In this document: positions 1-4,232 of the stretch, piece after piece | Numbering within the stretch: the first letter of the stretch is position 1 | Layout of the letters: each line of letters opens with the position of its first letter | Source of the DNA: Erysipelothrix sp. | Lineage (GTDB): Bacteria > Bacillota_I > Bacilli_A > Erysipelotrichales > Erysipelotrichaceae | Reading direction: 5' to 3' | Assembly (NCBI GenBank): GCA_012520695.1 | Contig: JAAYNU010000042.1 | Span: 1 to 6,638, forward strand | Length of the DNA stretch: 6,638 nt | Notes under the pieces: model-generated | Seen by the model: the letters and a program-made list of their open reading frames with translations, nothing else | Database searches by the model: none | What the model was told of the DNA's origin: nothing | Translations under genes and position numbers: made by a program

Positions 1-75
1 ACTTCAAGAAGATGCGTCACGTTTGGTGTAGAGGGAAGAAACACCTCGCATCCCATTTCACTTCGCCAAGATTGA

Positions 76-855
76 TTAGTGACGCTCGGTGCGCCTTCTC
101 AATATAAGTCCAATTGCAATTAATAGTGATGGTAAGTCAACAGGTACCACAGGAGCAACCACGGGTTTAACAATCGGTGGTGTAATAACACGAGGGGTCA
201 CCACTGGAGGCGTCACAACAGGTGGCGTTACCACTGGTGGTTTCACAACCGGAGGCGTTACTGGAGGTTTCGGATCCGGTTTACCAATTGTTTTAGTCTC
301 TGGTATCCATGTCCTAATGCTTGCACTTGGATTCAACTCGTTTACTTTCGCAATGTTTCTAATGAGATAGATTGCTTCCATATCCAAGTCACTCTTCAGT
401 ACAAGATCAAAGCTGATGTGAATAGTCTCACCCACTGGAAGATTCAATTCAAATCCACCAATAAGATCTTTCACAGTGAATGAATCATCCCCATTTAGAG
501 TCAGGGTCTCATCATCCACACTTACAAAGTAATCTTTAATTGTGATCAGCTCATCTTGAACAAACATGCTCTCAACATCAATAAGTCCATCGTTTGTGAT
601 TTCGAGAGTGTAGGTTAGTGTTTCTCCTTGCTCTGCTCTTTCATTTTTGTTACCATCTACTACTGTTTTAACTGCTGAGTAGCGTGGTTTCGTTGTTTCG
701 ATTTCAACACTTGCTATAAGATCTGCGATCGTTGCTTGGTTCAATAGAGTCGTTGTGACTTCAACATCAAGGTCTTCTTTAACCCTAACATAGAATTTAA
801 GTGTCACAGTTTTACCTGCAACTACATCGAGTGTTAGTCCAATGAATAATCTCAA
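76..855 (-). pseudogene. Remnant of a repetitive Gram-positive surface protein (C-terminal part, degraded wall anchor)
   Basis: The open frame encodes about 259 residues resembling the C-terminal part of a cell-wall-anchored adhesin. Residues 6-45 match the end of a beta-rich repeat domain and align with residues 134-175, which end the following complete domain (about 53-175). That domain resembles the DUF11-like or isopeptide-type repeats of surface proteins: it begins with a Lys-rich strand, has GETLTYTLEITNDG at 77-90, and ends with RNIAKVNE. A proline-rich stalk (196-238) follows, then a short hydrophobic tail (LPSLLIAIGLIL) and the basic end RRRTERH. The only upstream start is a TTG at 853-855, with no ribosome binding site and an in-frame stop at 883-885, so the first domain begins in mid-fold. 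No signal peptide is present. The tail lacks an LPXTG motif and its hydrophobic run is only about 12 residues. I read this as a gene fragment, probably not expressed. The alternative is a short secreted or cytoplasmic protein, which I think is unlikely. Confidence 0.65.
169..267 (-). repeat. Proline-rich PPVVT pentapeptide repeat (15-bp period)
   Basis: On the minus strand this segment reads as tandem pentapeptides: PPVVK, then PPVVT several times, then the variants PRVIT and PPIVK. Each unit is 15 bp, rich in CCA/CCT and GTG/GTT codons. Such stalks usually lie between the folded repeats of a surface protein and its wall anchor, where they span the peptidoglycan. Tandem repeats like this are prone to slippage and recombination, which could have contributed to the decay of the gene. 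Confidence 0.85.
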
Positions 856-941
856 AGAAAGCAGTATTAAAACAATCGTAATTCACGATTATCCCAACGA
901 TGATGATTTGTATAACATCTATCAAGAAGTGAAAAATGCAC

Positions 942-972
942 AAAAAAAGATGAGCCCTAGGGTTCATCTTTT
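942..972 (-). terminator. Intrinsic terminator of the phosphofructokinase gene
   Basis: On the minus strand GATGAACCC, a two-base TA centre and GGGCTCATC form a hairpin (949-968) with a single A-C mismatch, followed by seven T residues (948-942). It lies about 20 bp past the pfp stop codon. On the plus strand the same arms pair fully with a G-U wobble, followed by TTTTGCTTTT, so it may act in both directions. Confidence 0.85.
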
Positions 973-989
973 GCTTTTAGTAATAAAAA

Positions 990-2201
990 TCAACGCATGT
1001 AGTAAGGTGTTACGTGTTTTGGAAGTCCTTTTTCATCGAATAAGATGACTGGTGTTCCCACTAACAGTGGTGCGACATAGTCAAGTCCTTCTTGAGTGAT
1101 TCCGGCGAAATCTGGTAAGATCCACTCTAATGGGAAGTGACGTACGTGGTTTGCAATGTTACTTGAATCAGTAGCATCGAACTTAACATCGTATGAATCT
1201 CCTTCAACGCGTGTAACGAATACTGTTTTTCCAGTAAATGTTGGATCAACTGAACGCATGTGTGCTGACATTCCTAATTTGAATGATTCTTCAACATCAA
1301 CTTTAGATTGCTCTGTAGCGTGTGAACGTTGTGCGTTTGAAAGGTCTTGAACTTTAGCTCTTTCAGAGATACCTGCTTCAAGGATCATTTCACGAAGTGC
1401 ATTACCAGCGCCACCTAATACGGCGTGACCGAATGTATCGTTCTTTGATTCTCCAGCTGCAAGGTAAGTTCCGTCAGCGTAGCTAACTCCTTCACTTACA
1501 ACAACATAGCATTTGTTTTTAGCATCAACGTGCTTTTTAACTTGCGCTAAGAATGCTTCTTTATCGAAGTCTAATTCTGGTAATACTAATACGTCAACGA
1601 TTCCAGAAACACATGCAGCAGCTGCTAACCAACCAGCATCGCGTCCCATTGTTTCAAGAATAAATACGTCTTGACGAGTGTAAACTGTAGAATCTAACCA
1701 TGTTTGGTATGCTGTTGTAGCAATGAATTTTGCTGCTGAAGCATAACCTGGTGAGTGATCCATAACCATTAAGTCATTATCAACTGTTTTTGGACATCCA
1801 ACAAATTGGAACTTGTCTGATAATCCGTTTGCTTCTGCATATTGTGCTAAGGCTGTAACTGTATCCATTGAGTCGTTTCCACCTGTGTAGAATACTGTAC
1901 GGATATCGTGTTTTTCTAGAATTTCAAATAATTTAACGAAGTCAGCTGTGTTTTCACGCTTCAATTTGTATCGGCATGATCCTAATGCTGAAGATGGAGT
2001 TTGGCGAAGAATTAAGTTCTCTTCCTCACTCATATCTGTTAAATCAACGAACATTTCTTGAAGGATTCCTTCAATACCGTGAAGTCCACCTAATACCGTA
2101 TCATAGATAGGGTTTAATTGGTTTGCTTTCACAACTCCCGCTACTGTAGCGTTAATTACTGATGTTGGTCCACCTGATTGGGCCACTAAACATTTTGCCA
2201 T
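990..2201 (-). CDS. pfp: PPi-dependent 6-phosphofructokinase
   Basis: This 403-residue protein phosphorylates fructose 6-phosphate to fructose 1,6-bisphosphate in cytoplasmic glycolysis. It belongs to the phosphofructokinase family: the N-terminal nucleotide/PPi loop AQSGGPTSVINA is at 7-18, GGNDS at 107-111, the catalytic loop PKTVDND at 137-143 and the substrate-binding MGRDAGW at 185-191. Two features mark the pyrophosphate-using type. One is an Asp at 110, where ATP enzymes have Gly in GGDGS; the other is Lys138 in PKTVDND, where ATP enzymes have Gly. The length, about 400 residues, also fits the PPi type better than the roughly 320-residue bacterial ATP enzymes. PPi use is inferred from these residues, and the reaction would then be reversible. 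The ATG start at 2201 follows a strong AGAGGAGA site (2220-2213). The gene is transcribed alone, with a promoter at 2236-2264 and a terminator at 942-972. Its codon choice is regular, as expected of a well-expressed gene. Confidence 0.93.
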   Translation of the reverse strand: MAKCLVAQSGGPTSVINATVAGVVKANQLNPIYDTVLGGLHGIEGILQEMFVDLTDMSEEENLILRQTPSSALGSCRYKLKRENTADFVKLFEILEKHDIRTVFYTGGNDSMDTVTALAQYAEANGLSDKFQFVGCPKTVDNDLMVMDHSPGYASAAKFIATTAYQTWLDSTVYTRQDVFILETMGRDAGWLAAAACVSGIVDVLVLPELDFDKEAFLAQVKKHVDAKNKCYVVVSEGVSYADGTYLAAGESKNDTFGHAVLGGAGNALREMILEAGISERAKVQDLSNAQRSHATEQSKVDVEESFKLGMSAHMRSVDPTFTGKTVFVTRVEGDSYDVKFDATDSSNIANHVRHFPLEWILPDFAGITQEGLDYVAPLLVGTPVILFDEKGLPKHVTPYYMR

Positions 2202-2235
2202 AGAATATACTGTCTCCTCTTTATTTTCCTATCCT

Positions 2236-2264
2236 ATTATACACAATTACACACTGATTGACAA
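2236..2264 (-). promoter_or_regulatory. Probable promoter of pfp
   Basis: Reading the minus strand, TTGTCA (2264-2259) is followed after exactly 17 bp by a perfect TATAAT (2241-2236). A start site near 2229 would give a leader of roughly 28 nt carrying the AGAGGAGA ribosome binding site. The -35 box lies inside the inverted repeat at 2254-2273. Confidence 0.75.
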
Positions 2265-2273
2265 ATCAATCAG
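2254..2273. repeat. 20-bp inverted repeat over the pfp -35 box (candidate operator)
   Basis: CTGATTGA and TCAATCAG are perfect 8-bp arms separated by CAAA. The repeat covers the whole -35 hexamer of the pfp promoter on the minus strand. It has no T tract, so it is more likely a protein binding site than a terminator. The plus strand also contains a TTGACA (2258-2263), but no matching -10 box is placed downstream of it. Confidence 0.6.
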
Positions 2274-2285
2274 GCCTCTAAGCCC

Positions 2286-2353
2286 TAAAACAATGACTAT
2301 TGACCCTAATACACATACTACCCAATCATGTACCTTGCAAATAAAACAATGAC
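2286..2353 (+). repeat. 12-bp direct repeat TAAAACAATGAC in the divergent promoter region
   Basis: Two perfect copies of TAAAACAATGAC lie at 2286-2297 and 2342-2353, 56 bp from start to start. The second copy sits in the spacer between the -35 and -10 boxes of the tetR promoter. The first lies between the two divergent promoters. They may be binding sites of a regulator or a chance duplication. Confidence 0.6.
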
Positions 2354-2363
2354 ACAGTATAAT
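2335..2363 (+). promoter_or_regulatory. Probable promoter of the tetR-DUF2871 operon
   Basis: TTGCAA (2335-2340) is followed after exactly 17 bp by a perfect TATAAT (2358-2363). Transcription would start near 2370, giving a leader of about 20 nt just long enough for the GGAGGTGA ribosome binding site. The last bases of the -10 box overlap the palindrome at 2362-2376. Confidence 0.8.
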
Positions 2364-2376
2364 GAACAGTGTTCAT
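2362..2376. promoter_or_regulatory. 15-bp palindromic operator, probably for the adjacent TetR regulator
   Basis: ATGAACA-G-TGTTCAT is a perfect palindrome with 7-bp arms around one central base. It overlaps the end of the -10 hexamer and the expected transcription start. Short palindromes in this position are the usual binding sites of TetR-family dimers that repress their own operon. Binding here would block RNA polymerase. That this regulator is the one that binds is inferred from position. Confidence 0.75.
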
Positions 2377-2377
2377 C

Positions 2378-2385
2378 GGAGGTGA
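2378..2385 (+). promoter_or_regulatory. Ribosome binding site that fixes the tetR start
   Basis: GGAGGTGA lies at standard spacing before the ATG at 2390. An in-frame GTG at 2369 lies upstream, but it falls at the predicted transcription start, inside the operator, and has no ribosome binding site of its own. The ATG is therefore preferred. Confidence 0.88.
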
Positions 2386-2389
2386 AAAC

Positions 2390-2914
2390 ATGATTAGTAA
2401 AGCTTATTTACTTGAGCATGCAAAAAAAATTGGCATTAAAGATCTGAGCATTCGAACACTATCCAAAGCAGCCGATGTATCGGTTGGGACAGTATACAAC
2501 TACTTCCCATCTAAGCATGCACTCACTGCAGCACTGCTCGATGATTTCTGGGAAGCATCCCTTGCCCAAGATATTTGCCGCGTTAAACCCAATCAAGGGT
2601 TCGTGGACTATCTTACCATCTTGTTTGAAAAAGCATTGATGCAAACAGAGAACTTCAAAGAAATCATGCAAGCACAACTGACTTTTTTGGAAACAGATTC
2701 GAATACGTACTACCAACATATGGAAAGCGGTCTACTCAAGGTTTTAAACCTTGACAAAGACATCGACTTTACAATTTGGAATGAATACTTTACGAAAGAG
2801 TGGTTTATCACATTCATCTTAGAAAATATGATGAGTCAACTTACTAAAGAAAAGCCAAACTTCAGAGCGTTGGAAATAATGATGAATACAATACTATATA
2901 AGGAGAAAATATAA
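2390..2914 (+). CDS. TetR/AcrR-family transcriptional regulator
   Basis: This 174-residue protein has the N-terminal helix-turn-helix of the TetR family: the helix LSIRTLSKAADVSVGTVYNYF spans about 19-39, with the recognition helix around VSVGTVYNYF (30-39) and the conserved SKHAL after it. The rest (about 50-174) is all-helical and is the variable ligand-binding and dimerisation domain, so the effector cannot be read from sequence. The length is slightly short for the family (usually 180-220). TetR proteins are mostly dimeric repressors released by a small molecule. The stop overlaps the start of the next gene in TAATG, so the two are translated as an operon. The palindrome over its own -10 box implies autoregulation and control of the membrane protein. 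It could also act on the divergent pfp gene, but the pfp inverted repeat has a different sequence, so I think this less likely. Confidence 0.93.
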   Translation: MISKAYLLEHAKKIGIKDLSIRTLSKAADVSVGTVYNYFPSKHALTAALLDDFWEASLAQDICRVKPNQGFVDYLTILFEKALMQTENFKEIMQAQLTFLETDSNTYYQHMESGLLKVLNLDKDIDFTIWNEYFTKEWFITFILENMMSQLTKEKPNFRALEIMMNTILYKEKI

Positions 2915-3330
2915 TGAAAAAAATGATTAACACTGCATTCGCATACATGATCGTCGGATTAGGAGCCGGTGTATTCTACCGAGAATTCACAAAAATCCAA
3001 GGATTCACAGGTAAAACACAACTCGCAGTCCTACATACACATACACTGATCTTAGGAATGTTTATGTTCCTGATTGTTGCACTCTTCTTCACGAAGTTCA
3101 ACTTAGATGAAGATCCTAAATTCAAACGCTTCACATTGTTTTATAACTTAGGACTTATCTCAACACTTCTCATGCTTACTGTTCGAGGAACAACACAAGT
3201 ATTAGGAATGGAACTTTCAAAAGGATTGAATGCATCCATATCAGGAGTCTCAGGAATCGCGCATATCTTACTTACAGTTGGTATCATGTACCTCTTCTCA
3301 GTTCTAAAAAGAGCTGCAGACAAACTATAA
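2914..3330 (+). CDS. DUF2871-family integral membrane protein, four predicted helices
   Basis: This 138-residue protein has no known function. I recognise it as a DUF2871-type protein from its length, the start KKMINTAFAYMIVGLGAG, the YREFT segment and the HTHTLILGMF segment. Four membrane helices are predicted by eye: about 5-22, 41-60, 73-92 and 107-130. A short basic C-terminus (KRAADKL) follows and is probably cytoplasmic. His41 and His43 sit at the start of helix 2 and His117 in helix 4. In-membrane histidines like these could bind haem or metal, which is a speculation. An RBS AGGAG (2901-2905) lies inside the end of the regulator gene, 8 nt before the ATG. The gene is co-transcribed with the TetR regulator, which suggests the protein is made in response to a chemical or stress signal. 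A strong terminator follows. Confidence 0.85.
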   Translation: MKKMINTAFAYMIVGLGAGVFYREFTKIQGFTGKTQLAVLHTHTLILGMFMFLIVALFFTKFNLDEDPKFKRFTLFYNLGLISTLLMLTVRGTTQVLGMELSKGLNASISGVSGIAHILLTVGIMYLFSVLKRAADKL

Positions 3331-3346
3331 AATTTATACATTAATC

Positions 3347-3374
3347 GTCAGGAGAAAAATCTCCTGACTTTTTT
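3347..3374 (+). terminator. Intrinsic terminator of the tetR-DUF2871 operon
   Basis: GTCAGGAG and CTCCTGAC form a perfect 8-bp stem with an AAAAAT loop, followed directly by six T residues (3369-3374). It lies 17 bp after the stop codon and insulates the operon from the next gene. Confidence 0.95.
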
Positions 3375-3378
3375 ATTA

Positions 3379-3387
3379 TGCTATAAT
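3379..3387 (+). promoter_or_regulatory. Extended -10 promoter of the phosphoesterase gene
   Basis: TGCTATAAT is a perfect -10 hexamer with an extended TGn motif, and the full TATGC before it matches the TRTGn element of Gram-positive promoters. No good -35 box is found at the right distance (about 3359-3364), because that stretch belongs to the upstream terminator hairpin. A start near 3394 leaves a very short leader carrying GGAGG (3397-3401). Confidence 0.75.
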
Positions 3388-3407
3388 TAAAGAAACGGAG
3401 GCACCCT

Positions 3408-4229
3408 ATGAAAATCGCACTAATCAGTGACATACACTCAAATCTCCCCGCACTAAACCAAGCAATCAAAGACGCACAGAATCAAAACGTTGATCACTAT
3501 ATCTTCCTGGGCGATGCCATATCCGATGGATACTCAGACAACGAAGTGATCGATATCATATCAGAGAAGAGTTACATCACAGTCCTCGGAAATAGAGACC
3601 GCACACTACTCTACAGCAAATTTGACCCACGCTTCTTAAACCAGAAACCATTGTATACGAGTCAAAATAATTTGAATTCAGATAGTAAATCCTATTTGGA
3701 AGAGTTGAACAATGTAGAGTTTTTTGAATACTCTGGACTTCGTTTTTTAGTCATCCACGGAGATCAAGTCCGAGAACTCGTACGCCCCTCATTCATTGAA
3801 AATGGTTATGATAAACTCATCGACATGTATAATTTCGATGTCTGTCTCTTTGGACATAATCACCTACACAGCGATCATACCTACAGTGGCAAACGATTCA
3901 TCAATCCAGGATCAATAGGCATTCCGGCAGACGGACCTGAGTATAAGTACTGCATCCTGACAATTGAAGATAATGTTTTCGATGTTGCTCTTCGATCATT
4001 TCCAGTTGATGAAACATATCTTAAAGAATTCGAGGTTTCAACTTACTATTCGGAGAATTCAATCTGGGGAGGACTTATTCATGATTCCATTCGAATCGGA
4101 ACATCACCCCAACACCGCTTCTTTCAACTCTTACGAAAGAACCTAAAAGACGTTGATGCGACATCTTATACAGAATACAACAAGGTGTGGATTAAGACAT
4201 TTGAACTTTATCGCAAAGAAAAAGAATAA
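3408..4229 (+). CDS. Calcineurin-like metallophosphoesterase (YfcE-like N-terminal domain)
   Basis: This 273-residue cytoplasmic protein has the metal-binding motifs of the metallophosphoesterase superfamily in order: DIH with Asp8 and His10, GD with Asp36, GNRD with Asn62, HGD with His117, and GHNH with His150 and His152. These ligands normally hold two metal ions that cleave phosphomonoesters or phosphodiesters, including cyclic nucleotides. The fold ends near residue 195, as in the short YfcE-like group. The remaining 75 or so residues (about 200-273) form a mostly helical extension that I do not recognise. The residue after Asn62 is Arg63, where many members have His (GNH) or Cys (GNCD). 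The substrate cannot be assigned. The ATG follows a good GGAGG site, and the gene has its own extended -10 promoter. No terminator lies directly after the stop, and transcripts may run into the convergent ABC-F gene as far as the hairpin at 4407-4434. Confidence 0.9.
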   Translation: MKIALISDIHSNLPALNQAIKDAQNQNVDHYIFLGDAISDGYSDNEVIDIISEKSYITVLGNRDRTLLYSKFDPRFLNQKPLYTSQNNLNSDSKSYLEELNNVEFFEYSGLRFLVIHGDQVRELVRPSFIENGYDKLIDMYNFDVCLFGHNHLHSDHTYSGKRFINPGSIGIPADGPEYKYCILTIEDNVFDVALRSFPVDETYLKEFEVSTYYSENSIWGGLIHDSIRIGTSPQHRFFQLLRKNLKDVDATSYTEYNKVWIKTFELYRKEKE

Positions 4230-4232
4230 GAC

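Noticed and set aside
169..267. Periodic 15-bp repeat considered as a CRISPR array
   Set aside because: The units are contiguous with no spacers and translate into a proline-rich stalk in frame with the surface-protein fragment.
89..370. Plus-strand open frame rich in Gly-Val-Thr-Thr-Gly
   Set aside because: It is the antisense reading of the PPVVT repeat; the repetitive DNA keeps several frames open. No ribosome binding site precedes it.
842..1048. Plus-strand open frame of 68 residues
   Set aside because: It lacks a ribosome binding site, runs through the pfp terminator hairpin and ends inside pfp. It is kept only as a possible gene relic in the findings.
1156..1350. Short open frames opposite pfp, the regulator, the ABC-F gene and the amidase-like gene
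   Set aside because: All lie fully inside strong genes on the other strand, lack ribosome binding sites and show no domain-like sequence.
2258..2263. Perfect plus-strand TTGACA as a second promoter for tetR
   Set aside because: No TATAAT-like hexamer lies 16-18 bp downstream. The hexamer is better explained as part of the inverted repeat over the pfp promoter.
2369..2389. Upstream GTG start adding seven residues to the TetR regulator
   Set aside because: The extra codons cover the operator and the GGAGGTGA site itself, and the GTG falls at the predicted transcription start. The ATG at 2390 is well placed.
2202..2389. Riboswitch or small RNA in the divergent intergenic region
   Set aside because: The predicted leaders are only about 20-30 nt, too short for a riboswitch, and there is no hairpin with a T tract.
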